From an uncultured Fluviicola sp. (GTDB lineage: Bacteria > Bacteroidota > Bacteroidia > Flavobacteriales > Crocinitomicaceae): a stretch of DNA of 64,000 nt. Position 1 is the first letter of the stretch. Each line of letters begins with the position of its first letter. This document shows, in pieces, positions 44,579 to 53,331 of the stretch. Made by a program: the position numbers and the translations under genes. The stretch is taken from NCBI RefSeq assembly GCF_946478805.1, contig NZ_CAMLDC010000024.1, positions 1 through 64,000 of the forward strand, given 5' to 3'. The notes under the pieces were generated by a model. That model had not been told where the DNA came from. It saw nothing but the letters and a program-made list of their open reading frames with translations, and did not search any database.

Positions 44579-46502
44579 ATTGAAGTCGGATATTAAAATG
44601 AGTTCCCGGCATTACAAAGTAATTGATATAACTGTATTGCCTGTTGGTTATATTATTGACGGTGAAACGAATAGTCAGTTCGCTTTTTTTCAACGGCTGC
44701 GTATAAGATGCACCAACATCAACCAATAAATAGGCAGCGAGCAAATTCGAAGGGATGTTCTGGTTCATTGCATATCGTTCACCAAGATAAGATGTCAGGA
44801 CAAAGAAACTCAATTTCTTCCAGGAATAATCCAGTTCCAAACTCCCCGAATGGAGAGGAGAATAACTGAGTATATCTCGATAAGTCGGACTTTTCGGATC
44901 ACTGATGTCCCGGGTATATTGAAATGTATAATTGATTCGTGCCCCAAGTGTGTGATTGCGGATTTTCTTTTGAATGAATTGCGTAAACTCCACACCAATT
45001 GCATCTGATTTTCCAATATTCTGAATGCTCCAAATGAATAAATTTTTCGTTGGAATAGCAAGGATCTTGTCGTAAACGTAAGAATAGAAAGGTTGAATCA
45101 TTGTTTGTGAGATTCCTTGTTTGAATGGGAGAACAAGCTCATAGCGCAAAGATGCGATATGTGCCTTTTCTGTCCGGAGTTTGGCATTGCCGATCTGTTG
45201 GTAATACAACTCGTTAAAAGTAGGTTGACGGCAAGTATAACGGTAAACGAGCCCGATTTTGTTTTTGCTTCCCAAATCAAAACTCCAGGAAACAGCAGGT
45301 AACAAGTTCCATTGACCGGTTATCGCGGTGTCTCGTTTTTCGAAAACTCCCTGGACTCCAACTTGCGCCAAAATTTTCCCAATGGCTTTCCATTCGATTC
45401 CGACAAGACTTTCAGTAGTATTCCTGTAAGGATTCCCAACCAAAGATTTTCCTTTCAATGATTCTGAAATAAAGGAACTTCCAATAAGCAGATCCAATTT
45501 CCCTGTAATGGAATAGGCTACTTGTGATTGAAAATCGAACTGACCCGAATAATAGCGTGAATCCAGGTAGCCTTGTGCATTCAGATAGGTTGAATCCAAA
45601 TATTGAAGATTGTTTTTTTGATAATTTACGGAGGAGAACACATTCCACTTGTTCTTCCTGAATTGATGATTAAAGGAACCGTTCAATCCGTAACCATTTA
45701 AATATTGAGCGGCATTACTGTTGTAAAAAATAACAGCGCCGGCTAAGTTTTTTTTGTACTCATTTCCTGAGATCCGCAATTGAAACCGGTGATACGAGTT
45801 GGGAGAAAATTGAACGGATCCGGTTCCGAAATATTCCAGTAAACTGTTGTTTTTTCTCCGGTCTTGAATCGTAGTATTGCCATTCAGGTAGGTGTATGGA
45901 TAAGAACCGCCGTAAGACCTGATTTTCCCTGTCAGGGTTTCTGCCCATCTTTTCGTTCTTTTTTGCAGCATCAGGTATCCTTCGTATTGATCGAAAGAAC
46001 CGGCTTGAACACCCAGGATAAGGTTTCGTTTATTTGTTCCGACATACGAATGAACGGATTCCACATTGACAACGGCACCGGCGAGTTTTGCATGAATCGG
46101 AATTTGGGTGCGGGTAGGGGAAAGCGTGACCAATTCTAATCGCTCTATGAAATCGACAGGAAATGAACTTAGGTCTGCTTGACCGCTTTGTGTTGTGGAA
46201 ATGGAGGAGTAATCCTGAACCAAAGCAGTATGTCCGGCACCGAGACTTCGAAAACTGACGGTTTTCAATCCACCGACATCTCCGTAGTTTTTGATTTGAA
46301 GCCCGGGAAGTAAACTCAGGATCTGCCCTAGGTCATTAGCCAATTTGTTTTGGATCTTGTCCTTCGATAATTCAATCTGAATACTGTTTTCTTTATCATT
46401 TCGAGGTGAAATGACCACCTCTTCAATAGGTTTAACCTCTTGCCCAAAAACAGGACAAGAGGTTATAATCAACAGGGTTGGTATGGAAAACCTTAGAATC
46501 AA
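44568..46502 (-). CDS. btuB: TonB-dependent cobalamin receptor
   Basis: A 644-residue outer-membrane receptor, about the size of BtuB. Signal peptide (FSIPTLLIITSCPVFGQE), TonB box-like EEVVIS, plug domain (LGQILSLLPGLQIKNYGDVGGLKTVSFRSLGAGHT) and a 22-strand barrel with many aromatic girdle positions, ending in HFNIRLQYAL. Substrate assignment rests on the cobalamin riboswitch upstream and the BtuG-like neighbour. It abuts the DUF4465 gene (no gap) and overlaps the propeller gene by 11 nt. Energy comes from TonB-ExbBD encoded elsewhere. Confidence 0.9.
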   Translation of the reverse strand: MILRFSIPTLLIITSCPVFGQEVKPIEEVVISPRNDKENSIQIELSKDKIQNKLANDLGQILSLLPGLQIKNYGDVGGLKTVSFRSLGAGHTALVQDYSSISTTQSGQADLSSFPVDFIERLELVTLSPTRTQIPIHAKLAGAVVNVESVHSYVGTNKRNLILGVQAGSFDQYEGYLMLQKRTKRWAETLTGKIRSYGGSYPYTYLNGNTTIQDRRKNNSLLEYFGTGSVQFSPNSYHRFQLRISGNEYKKNLAGAVIFYNSNAAQYLNGYGLNGSFNHQFRKNKWNVFSSVNYQKNNLQYLDSTYLNAQGYLDSRYYSGQFDFQSQVAYSITGKLDLLIGSSFISESLKGKSLVGNPYRNTTESLVGIEWKAIGKILAQVGVQGVFEKRDTAITGQWNLLPAVSWSFDLGSKNKIGLVYRYTCRQPTFNELYYQQIGNAKLRTEKAHIASLRYELVLPFKQGISQTMIQPFYSYVYDKILAIPTKNLFIWSIQNIGKSDAIGVEFTQFIQKKIRNHTLGARINYTFQYTRDISDPKSPTYRDILSYSPLHSGSLELDYSWKKLSFFVLTSYLGERYAMNQNIPSNLLAAYLLVDVGASYTQPLKKSELTIRFTVNNITNRQYSYINYFVMPGTHFNIRLQYAL

Positions 46503-47462
46503 TTAGATTTTACTAATACGAGTCCGTGCGATTCCTTTGGAAGTACTTGTTTCCAAAATGTATGTTCCGGATTGAATGTTAGTCAAATCAACTTCCTGGA
46601 TTCCATTGGTAGCTTGAGTCAAAACCAATTTTCCGGATAATGCGTAAACTGTGATTTGCCCACTTTCAGATTTCACGGTGAATTTACCTGTGCCCGGATT
46701 CGGATAAACTTCCTGGTTAGCAAGATTTGATTCATTCACAGAAGCTGTTCCGTAAACAATATTGTCCAGTGCAAAATAAGCAGGTGTATTCATACCAAAA
46801 CCACCTACATCAGACGATTGCAATTCAAATTCCAGGAATTGGATTTCACCAAGTGAGGCCAAATTGACAGTTTCCCATGTATCTATAATGTAATCTTGTG
46901 TACTGTCTGCAAACCGGTAATCTGCCAGGTAGAAAATCACAGTATCTGTTGTAACACTTTGAGCATCTTTTCCGATAAGCAATAAACGGAACCAATCTTC
47001 TCCGTTCGTACCATCCGGGTTTCCTTGAGCATTGGTTGAATCACCGAATTGTTTTCCGAATGCATCTCCATTTAGCATGGAAAGAGCAGCATAAGTGGTA
47101 TTTGTCAATTGGATACTGGTTAATACCTTTTCCGTTCCGAAATCAATACCTGTACCGCCGTAGTTGACAGCGTAGTTTTGGCTGGAGTTTCCTCCGGTTC
47201 CGGTGTAAGCTGAAAAGTCATTAGTGTAACCAACAGTTGTAACGTCTGTAGAACTGGAATAAATAAATCCGCCGGACCAGTAATCCCATTGAAAATCATA
47301 ATTGTTTTCAAAATAAACGCCACCGGAGGTAAAGCCTAATGTGGAATCAGAACCATCCCAATGAGAGTTGGGAGTTAAAATTAAGTCGTCAAAAGTGACA
47401 ACAGTTTGTGCTTGTGTGTATTGGATGCAGAACACACTAACTGCGAGTAACATTTTTTTCAT
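46503..47462 (-). CDS. DUF4465 protein with T9SS type A sorting domain
   Basis: A 319-residue secreted protein; the ATG at 47462 (MKKMLLAVSVFCIQYTQAQ) gives a clean signal peptide, whereas the frame extends 12 codons further upstream. The DUF4465 domain is clear: HWDGSDSTLGFTSGGVYFEN, WSGGFIYSSSTDVTTVGYTN, NYAVNYGG, DWFRLLLIGKD, VIFYLADYRFADSTQDYIID and GMNTPAYFALDNIVYG. The end carries a sorting domain (EVYPNPGTGKFTVKSE). DUF4465 proteins recur in B12-uptake loci, and a cobalamin-binding role is plausible. First gene after the riboswitch. Confidence 0.88.
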   Translation of the reverse strand: MKKMLLAVSVFCIQYTQAQTVVTFDDLILTPNSHWDGSDSTLGFTSGGVYFENNYDFQWDYWSGGFIYSSSTDVTTVGYTNDFSAYTGTGGNSSQNYAVNYGGTGIDFGTEKVLTSIQLTNTTYAALSMLNGDAFGKQFGDSTNAQGNPDGTNGEDWFRLLLIGKDAQSVTTDTVIFYLADYRFADSTQDYIIDTWETVNLASLGEIQFLEFELQSSDVGGFGMNTPAYFALDNIVYGTASVNESNLANQEVYPNPGTGKFTVKSESGQITVYALSGKLVLTQATNGIQEVDLTNIQSGTYILETSTSKGIARTRISKI

Positions 47463-47584
47463 TGCCTTTAAGCATTTAAAAAGTGAATAAAAAAGCAAAT
47501 GAAAAAATCAGAGAATAAGAACAAACTGGGGGAAAGCTCCCTCATTTCGAACTCGACTTTAATCTGAAGTCTTCATTCAATTTG

Positions 47585-47750
47585 TGTTCAAGGCAGGTAT
47601 TCTGACTTCTCCCCGGTTACTTCTCCTTCCCACCAGCCGCGGCTGACAGTGGATTTATTGAAGACCGTTTAATAAGAGTTACAGCTGCAGATACAGTCCC
47701 GGATTTACACCGGATTCCCTATTGTCTTTTGTATGTTTTACAATCGAACC
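47585..47750 (-). ncRNA. Cobalamin riboswitch
   Basis: Read on the minus strand, the conserved elements appear in order: GGGAATCCGGTG and AAATCCGGGACTG (paired P3/P4-side segments), CCACTG followed by GGTGGGAAGG, and the B12 box AGTCAGAATACCTGCC near 47592-47607. Closing P1 pairing can involve GTTC/GAAC at the ends. It lies in the leader of the DUF4465-btuB-propeller-T9SS operon. High cobalamin would be expected to switch the operon off. The exact boundaries are estimates. Confidence 0.9.
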
Positions 47751-47761
47751 TAAAACGGGGA

Positions 47762-47769
47762 CAAAGATA
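47762..47769 (-). promoter_or_regulatory. -7 element (TATCTTTG) of the cobalamin operon
   Basis: Minus-strand TATCTTTG sits about 12 nt before the inferred 5' end of the riboswitch, so transcription would begin just upstream of the aptamer. Confidence 0.55.
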
Positions 47770-47778
47770 GTATTTTAA

Positions 47779-47892
47779 TGGAAAATGTAAAATTGACAAT
47801 TGAAAAGAGGCGATCATCCTAATTTAAACAGATTGAACTACTTTGAACATTTTTCAAATCTTTTCAATTTTCCATTCTCAATTCTCAATTAA
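47779..47892. repeat. Dispersed AT-rich intergenic repeat
   Basis: GGAAAATGTAAAATTGACAA on the left and CAATTTTCCATTCTCAATT on the right form imperfect inverted arms, similar in wording to 18722-18806 and 62192-62303. Confidence 0.55.
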
Positions 47893-47937
47893 CTTTCACC
47901 TTTTGATAACTTTCAATCCGAGATTCGAAAAAAAGAT

Positions 47938-47945
47938 TATTTTTG
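47938..47945 (+). promoter_or_regulatory. Candidate -7 element (TATTTTTG) of TPR-ribH unit
   Basis: Matches TAnnTTTG, 22 nt before the ATG at 47968. Confidence 0.45.
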
Positions 47946-47967
47946 CAACGCTTAAATAAATGAACAA

Positions 47968-48600
47968 ATGGCAGGAACTACCAGTTTTAACGATATTAAA
48001 CGTCAATTTAAAGAGAATAAAAGACTTCGTCTGATCACTTTCGCAGTGGTTGGATTGATTGTAGCTATTCTTGGATACATTCTTTACAAACAATTGATTT
48101 ACGCTCCGAACAACCAGAAAGCAAATGAAGGTTACTACAGAGGGTTGAATTTGGCAGCAAAAGATTCTGTAGATGCAGCAATCACAGAATTAGAGCCTTT
48201 CGTTAAGAAAAACGACGGATACCAAGGTGGAGAAGTTGCTGAATTTACGTTGGCTCGTCAATATATGGCTAAAGGTGATTTCAAAAAAGCTTTGAAATTA
48301 TTGGAAGGTGTAAAATTGAAAGATACTTACGGTCCTGCATTGTGTCTTGGTTTACAAGGTGACTGTTACAGTGAAATGGGTAAATACAAAGACGCTATTG
48401 ATTTGTACGTTGATGCTGCAGATGCAAATGAAAATGAGTGGACAACCCCAACTTATTTGTTCAAAGCAGGTCAGGTAGCTGAGGAAATTAAGGATTACGC
48501 AAAAGCGAAAGAACTTTACGAAAGAATTAATCAGGATTACTACATGTTCGGTCAACAAAAAACGATTGACAAATACATTGCCAGAGTATCCAATAAATAA
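47968..48600 (+). CDS. Membrane-anchored TPR protein (YfgM-like)
   Basis: A 210-residue protein with one N-terminal membrane anchor (LRLITFAVVGLIVAILGYIL) and a periplasmic TPR domain: FTLARQYMAKGDFKKALKLLEG, LCLGLQGDCYSEMGKYKDAI and YLFKAGQVAEEIKDYAKAKE. The layout resembles YfgM/ancillary SecYEG chaperones, but the family is broad. It is followed 9 nt later by ribH, so they are likely co-transcribed. Confidence 0.82.
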   Translation: MAGTTSFNDIKRQFKENKRLRLITFAVVGLIVAILGYILYKQLIYAPNNQKANEGYYRGLNLAAKDSVDAAITELEPFVKKNDGYQGGEVAEFTLARQYMAKGDFKKALKLLEGVKLKDTYGPALCLGLQGDCYSEMGKYKDAIDLYVDAADANENEWTTPTYLFKAGQVAEEIKDYAKAKELYERINQDYYMFGQQKTIDKYIARVSNK

Positions 48601-48609
48601 TTAGAAAAC

Positions 48610-49098
48610 GTGGCTACAAGTTTAAAAAACTTATCAGCGTTCGATAAAGATACAATTCCAAACGGTGCCGATTTTTCAATCGGCATTGTTGTTTCTGAAT
48701 GGAACGGTCATATTACTTCCAAACTATTGGAAGGAGCTATGGAAACACTTCTCAATTCAGGAGTGAAGGAATCCAACATTCATATCAAACCCGTTCCGGG
48801 AGCATTTGAATTGCCGCTCGGAGCACAATGGTTGGTACAAGACGAGAAAATCGACGGAGTGATCGCAATTGGTGTGGTGATCCAGGGAGAAACAAGACAT
48901 TTTGATTTTGTTTGCTCCGGAACAACACAAGGAATTGTGGATGTTACCTTAAAATACAACAAGCCGGTCGGATTTTGTTTATTGACGGATAATACGGAAC
49001 AGCAATCAATCGATCGCGCGGGTGGAAAACACGGGAATAAAGGTGTGGAAGCAGCGGTGACGGTTTTGCGAATGATCGAACTTAAGAAGAATTTATAA
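48610..49098 (+). CDS. ribH: 6,7-Dimethyl-8-ribityllumazine synthase
   Basis: RibH forms the lumazine precursor of riboflavin and assembles as a shell or pentamer in the cytoplasm. 162 residues with a GTG start (MATSLKNLSAFDK after conversion). Motifs: FSIGIVVSEWNGHITSKLLEGA, VKPVPGAFELPLGAQWL-like sequence, IAIGVVIQGETRHFDFVC with the catalytic His, and the C-terminal GNKGVEAAVTVLRMI. The GTG start is supported by the absence of a nearby in-frame ATG and the 9-nt spacing to the TPR gene. Confidence 0.95.
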   Translation: MATSLKNLSAFDKDTIPNGADFSIGIVVSEWNGHITSKLLEGAMETLLNSGVKESNIHIKPVPGAFELPLGAQWLVQDEKIDGVIAIGVVIQGETRHFDFVCSGTTQGIVDVTLKYNKPVGFCLLTDNTEQQSIDRAGGKHGNKGVEAAVTVLRMIELKKNL

Positions 49099-49168
49099 TT
49101 GAAAATGGATAATTGAGAAGGAAAGAGAGCGTTGCTTTCGATTCAAATTAGCGTTAGCGCAATTTCTC

Positions 49169-49196
49169 CTTTTCACTTTTCACTTTTCACTTTTCA
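49169..49196. repeat. Tandem repeat (CTTTTCA) x4
   Basis: Four perfect 7-bp units directly upstream of the glmM start at 49205, part of an AT-rich spacer that also carries GAAAATGGATAATTGAGAAGG wording. Confidence 0.85.
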
Positions 49197-49204
49197 CTTA
49201 ACAT

Positions 49205-50590
49205 ATGACATTAATCAAATCTATTTCAGGAATCAGGGGCACGATCGGAGGTTCTCCGGGAGATAACCTGACACCCATTGATGCTGTCCAGTTCGCTGCA
49301 GCTTACGGAACCTGGTTAAAATCGGTTTCAAATACAGATAAGTTGAAAGTGATTGTAGGTCGGGATGCACGACTTTCGGGTTCAATGATTTCGACATTGG
49401 TAATCCAGACCTTGGTCGGATTGGGAATCGAAGTGATTGATCTGGGATTATCCACTACACCTACCGTTGAAATGGCAGTTCCCTATCATCAGGCAAACGG
49501 GGGAATTATCCTGACAGCTTCCCATAATCCGAAACAATGGAATGCATTGAAGTTGTTGAACAGCAAAGGAGAATTTATTTCGGGAGCAGAAGGAGAGTTG
49601 TTATTGAAAATTGCTACCGACGGAAGCTTTGTATTTGCTGAAGTGGACGATTTGGGGAAAGTTACCGAAGATAAGGAAGCAATCGAAAGACACATTGATG
49701 CGATCTGTGCACTTTCGGATGTGGACATTCCTGCAATCAAACAAGCGAATTTCAAAGTGGTGGTTGATGCGGTGAATTCTACAGGTGGAATCTCGGTTCC
49801 CCAACTGCTTCGCAAACTTGGTGTGACGGATATTACTGAAATGTATTGTGATCCGACAGGACACTTTCCACATAACCCGGAACCTTTGAAAGAACATCTG
49901 GTTGAATTATCTGCACGGGTTGTTTCAGAAGGAGCTCATTTAGGGATCACGGTTGACCCGGATGTGGATCGTTTGGCCTTGGTGAACGAAGACGGATCAA
50001 TGTTTGGTGAAGAATACACCTTGGTTGCCGTTGCCGAATACATTCTTTCGAAAAGAAAAGGAGCTACTGTTTCCAATTTGAGTTCTACAAGAGCTTTGCG
50101 GGACATTACAGAAGAAGTTGGATGTACGTATCATGCTTCTGCGGTTGGTGAAGTAAATGTGGTCGTGAAGATGAAAGAAACCAATGCGGTGATCGGTGGA
50201 GAAGGAAATGGTGGAATCATTTATCCGGAGTTACATTACGGAAGAGACTCATTGGTTGGAATCGCTTTGTTCCTATCGCATTTGGCACGCAAGAAGATGA
50301 GTATGACTGAGCTTCGTGCTTCTTACCCGAATTATGAAATGGCTAAGAAGAAAATCGACCTGACACCGGGAATTGATGTGGATGGCATCCTGGTTAAAAT
50401 GGCTGATAAATACAAGAACGAAGAAGTGGATACCGTTGATGGAGTGAAGATCTATATCGGAAAAGAATGGGTTCACTTGCGAAAAAGCAATACGGAGCCG
50501 ATTATTCGGGTTTACACCGAAAGTAAGGATGCTCAGGCAGCTTCCGATCTGGCGGATCGTATTATTGGAGAAATCGAAGAATTTATCTAA
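49205..50590 (+). CDS. glmM: Phosphoglucosamine mutase
   Basis: GlmM converts glucosamine-6-P to glucosamine-1-P on the way to UDP-GlcNAc, the substrate of MurA. 461 residues in the alpha-D-phosphohexomutase layout: N-terminal SGIRGTIGGSPGDNLTP, the phosphoserine loop ILTASHNPKQWNALKLLN, the metal loop DPDVDRLALV, the sugar-binding GGEGNGGIIYPELHYGRD, and the phosphate-binding RKSNTEPIIRVYTESK. These fit the Bacteroidota GlmM subgroup; a phosphomannomutase role cannot be excluded. Confidence 0.9.
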   Translation: MTLIKSISGIRGTIGGSPGDNLTPIDAVQFAAAYGTWLKSVSNTDKLKVIVGRDARLSGSMISTLVIQTLVGLGIEVIDLGLSTTPTVEMAVPYHQANGGIILTASHNPKQWNALKLLNSKGEFISGAEGELLLKIATDGSFVFAEVDDLGKVTEDKEAIERHIDAICALSDVDIPAIKQANFKVVVDAVNSTGGISVPQLLRKLGVTDITEMYCDPTGHFPHNPEPLKEHLVELSARVVSEGAHLGITVDPDVDRLALVNEDGSMFGEEYTLVAVAEYILSKRKGATVSNLSSTRALRDITEEVGCTYHASAVGEVNVVVKMKETNAVIGGEGNGGIIYPELHYGRDSLVGIALFLSHLARKKMSMTELRASYPNYEMAKKKIDLTPGIDVDGILVKMADKYKNEEVDTVDGVKIYIGKEWVHLRKSNTEPIIRVYTESKDAQAASDLADRIIGEIEEFI

Positions 50591-50779
50591 AGTTAACCAC
50601 GAAGTACACGAAGAGCACAAAGAATACTTTTATTCTATTGTTTTTTTGGTGTTCCATGTGGTGAAAATGCAAACTGATTATCAGTAAGATTCATTCGGTT
50701 GGAATGGATCTTTTTCTTTTTGTTAAAATTGTTTTGAACGAATCTTTAATCGGGAGGTACTTAAGGGAAATTGATTCCT

Positions 50780-52450
50780 ATGAAAAAAGTAGTTGTTCTC
50801 TTATTGGCAATTCTCCCAAGTTTTTTTTCACTTGCAGCCAATGACAAAGAGATTATTAAATCTTCCATCAGTGAAGTAACCGTTTACACCAGTGGAGCAC
50901 AAGTTTACCGCAAAGCGAATTTCAATGTAAAACCCGGAATTACGGAGTTGATCATCGAAGGAGTGAGCCCGAATATCGATCCCAAGAGTTTGCAGGTAAA
51001 GGCGTTTGGAAATGTCGTTTTGATTGATTCAAAATACCAAATCTACTATCCTGAACCTGAAAAACTTAAATTGGAAGGTTTGCCCTTAAAAATCAGAAAG
51101 GATATCAACCTGTTACAGGATTCCATCAATAACCAATTGTTCGACATCAAGGAAATCCAGGATGAAATTGACGTATTGAATACCTCCAAAACCATTTTAT
51201 CCAATAATGGCGCAATTCGCGGGCAAGGAAAAGTGAATGATTCGATTCAACTGTTGAAACAAGCAATGGAATATTACCAATTGAAAATGAATGAGATCAA
51301 TAAGAAGTTGCAAGTTTTGAATAAGCGATTGAAAGCAAAAAACGGAACGTTAGCGGATATGAACAACCGGATGAGCGATCTTCAGAATTACCAATCGTCC
51401 AATACTCCGAAAGTTCCGACAGGTCCGATCCATCGAATTATTGTGACATTACAGTCAAAGGAGGTTGTTGCGGGTAGATTGGCAGTTTCTTATTTGGCTT
51501 CCGGAGCTTCTTGGGTTCCATCATACGATATCCGAAGTGAGATCACTTCCGGGAAGGTTAATTTGGCTTACAAAGCGAATATTCAACAAAGTACAGGTGA
51601 ATCCTGGAATGATGTACAATTGACCTTGTCGACAAATGACCCGTATCAAAATAAGATCAAACCGGATTTGCACCCTTGGTATGTTGATTATTACAATTTT
51701 GGAGTGATCAACGGAAGAATGAACTCGTACGGCCTGACAGCTGCACCTTCAGTTCAATACGAAAAGAAAGCGACTGCCGATTCTCAAGCATTCGAACTGG
51801 AAGGAGAAACTGCGGCAAATTTCACGACGGTGATCAATCGCGTTTTGTCTGCCGAGTACAAGATCGATTTGCCTTACACCATAGAAAGTGATGAAGAAAG
51901 TCATTTGGTTTTAGTCCGAAACCTGGATCTGACAGCAAATTACCGTTATTACACCGTTCCTAAAATTGATCCGGGAGTTTTCCTGGTGGCTGAAGTGCTT
52001 AAATTAGAAGATCTGCAATTGGTTCCGGCTACTGCAAACATCTTTTTCGACGGAACTTATATCGGAGAAACATACATCGATCCGACTGCAATGAATGATA
52101 CCTTGAAATTGAGTCTTGGAAAAGATCCGAACATTATTGCAAAACGCATTCTTTTGAAAAAAGACTTCAAGGAAAAAATCGTTGGAAACGACATGGAGCG
52201 CACGTATTCCTATGAAATTTCGGTTAAAAACCTGAAAACGAATACGGTTGAATTGGTCATTGAAGATCAGATTCCTGTAACCACCAATGGTGAAATCGTT
52301 ATAGAAGCGATCAACACGGATAAAGCAAATTATGATAAAACGACAGGTAAACTAACTTGGACGGTTAATTTGAAGACCAAAGTCACCGATAAGTTTAACT
52401 ACTCGTTTAAGATTAAATATCCGAAAGATCAAAATGTCATCCTTCAATAA
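50780..52450 (+). CDS. DUF4139 / mucoidy-inhibitor MuiA family protein
   Basis: A 556-residue exported protein; I take the ATG at 50780 (MKKVVVLLLAILPSFFSLAA signal peptide). The N-terminal DUF4140 domain (SISEVTVYTSGAQVYRKANF ... LIIEGVSPNIDPKSLQV) is followed by a coiled coil (about 105-200) and the DUF4139 domain (GRLAVSYLASGASWVPSYDI, STGESWNDVQLTLST, PYTIESDEESHLVLV, YSYEISVKNLKT). The MuiA name comes from a mucoidy phenotype; the molecular function is unknown. Located in the envelope. Confidence 0.9.
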   Translation: MKKVVVLLLAILPSFFSLAANDKEIIKSSISEVTVYTSGAQVYRKANFNVKPGITELIIEGVSPNIDPKSLQVKAFGNVVLIDSKYQIYYPEPEKLKLEGLPLKIRKDINLLQDSINNQLFDIKEIQDEIDVLNTSKTILSNNGAIRGQGKVNDSIQLLKQAMEYYQLKMNEINKKLQVLNKRLKAKNGTLADMNNRMSDLQNYQSSNTPKVPTGPIHRIIVTLQSKEVVAGRLAVSYLASGASWVPSYDIRSEITSGKVNLAYKANIQQSTGESWNDVQLTLSTNDPYQNKIKPDLHPWYVDYYNFGVINGRMNSYGLTAAPSVQYEKKATADSQAFELEGETAANFTTVINRVLSAEYKIDLPYTIESDEESHLVLVRNLDLTANYRYYTVPKIDPGVFLVAEVLKLEDLQLVPATANIFFDGTYIGETYIDPTAMNDTLKLSLGKDPNIIAKRILLKKDFKEKIVGNDMERTYSYEISVKNLKTNTVELVIEDQIPVTTNGEIVIEAINTDKANYDKTTGKLTWTVNLKTKVTDKFNYSFKIKYPKDQNVILQ

Positions 52451-52509
52451 TTGTTTTGTAGTTTGAATGTGATCCCTCAGTTTGCCGGCTGGGGGATTCT
52501 TTGTTTTAG

Positions 52510-52549
52510 GTTCAAAAGTTCAAAAGTTCAAAAGTTCAAAAATTCAAAA
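52510..52549. repeat. Tandem repeat (GTTCAAAA) x4 plus ATTCAAAA
   Basis: Four perfect 8-bp units followed by one variant unit, between the convergent MuiA-type and DUF983 genes, ending 9 nt before the DUF983 stop. Confidence 0.9.
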
Positions 52550-52558
52550 ATGAACTGC

Positions 52559-52984
52559 TTAAACTTTTTCACCCTCTTGAATCTTTTGGGCCTCTTTGAA
52601 CTTCTCAATTGCTTCCGGGTCGTATGAAAAGAAGATGTTTGCCCAAATAATTTTCGATAAGGCATACAGATAGGGACTTAGTAAAATAGAAAGTCCGGAA
52701 ATAACAGAAATTTGAACAAAGGTGCTTGTACTTGGAAAGAACAAATTGAAGCTTAGCCAACAGGCAACAAAAAGTCCGACTCCCAAACCATAGGAAACAT
52801 ACATGGCTCCATAATAAAACCCGATTTCCTTTTCATATTTCAAACCACAACTTGGGCAGTACTTATATGTTTCACCGATATTTTTCATGGAATAAGGATG
52901 AGAAACAAAAAAATCTCCCTCCTGACATCTTGGGCATTTCATTCTGAAAATACTATTCAACTTAGACCCTTTACCAAATAACAT
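52559..52984 (-). CDS. DUF983 family zinc-ribbon membrane protein
   Basis: A 141-residue protein with an N-terminal zinc ribbon of two CxxC pairs (CPRCQEGDFF, CPSCGLKYE) and the DUF983 signature IGFYYGAMYVSYGLGVGLFV, followed by two membrane segments (VACWLSFNLFF, VISGLSILLSPYLYALSKI). Homologues are sometimes found with cytochrome oxidase genes, but no such neighbours are present. Function unknown. Confidence 0.88.
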   Translation of the reverse strand: MLFGKGSKLNSIFRMKCPRCQEGDFFVSHPYSMKNIGETYKYCPSCGLKYEKEIGFYYGAMYVSYGLGVGLFVACWLSFNLFFPSTSTFVQISVISGLSILLSPYLYALSKIIWANIFFSYDPEAIEKFKEAQKIQEGEKV

Positions 52985-53155
52985 TACCGTTTTATTTAAA
53001 GAGTTACAAAGTTAGAAACACCAATCCGAAGAAAAGTTGATTAGAATCAGTTTTTATTCTTTTTAAGAAAAAACATTTTTTTGAAACCTTTTATTACTTC
53101 TCGCGTTAAAGAATGTAACGGATCAATTATTAACATCTACAGGTTAAGGGAAAGA

Positions 53156-53189
53156 GGCTAAGTGCAGTTGCATTTGGCCTTTTTCTTTT
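53156..53189 (+). terminator. Orphan intrinsic terminator
   Basis: GGCTAAGTG/CATTTGGCC stem with two G-U pairs, loop CAGTTG, followed by TTTTTCTTTT. It lies between divergent genes, so it must end a non-coding transcript or act in the leader of the downstream gene. Confidence 0.65.
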
Positions 53190-53319
53190 GTTAATTATTC
53201 AAATTGTGTACTAAGAAATTGGCTTGAAAGTCTTTAAAACAAAGGGCTGTTCGCAATATCGCGAATTTGCAACCGACGTTAAAAAGATTTCCCATTTCAG
53301 AGGGTCTTTTTTTTGTGCT

Positions 53320-53327
53320 TACTTTTG
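53320..53327 (+). promoter_or_regulatory. -7 element (TACTTTTG) of flavoprotein gene, leaderless
   Basis: TACTTTTG ends 4 nt before the ATG at 53332, the same spacing as at prmC and the GbsR gene. Confidence 0.55.
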
Positions 53328-53331
53328 GCAC

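Larger units (their letters stand above)
52985..53331. other. Divergent intergenic region with terminator and possible sRNA
   Basis: 347 nt, no gene seen. It contains a small CGTT/AACG hairpin near 53104-53120, an intrinsic terminator on the plus strand (53156-53189) that belongs to no visible plus-strand gene, a second hairpin 53281-53311 (AAAAAGA-TTT-CCC / GGG-TCTTTTT), and the -7 box of the flavoprotein gene. Confidence 0.5.

Noticed and set aside
47585..47750. A structured, GC-richer segment that could be a tRNA or RNase P-like RNA.
   Set aside because: The B12 box and the order of conserved cobalamin riboswitch elements, plus the btuB-type operon downstream, explain it fully. I found no tRNA or rRNA in the window.
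49169..49196. Possible CRISPR-like array.
   Set aside because: The units are 7 bp with no spacers: a simple tandem repeat. No cas genes or CRISPR arrays were seen in the window.
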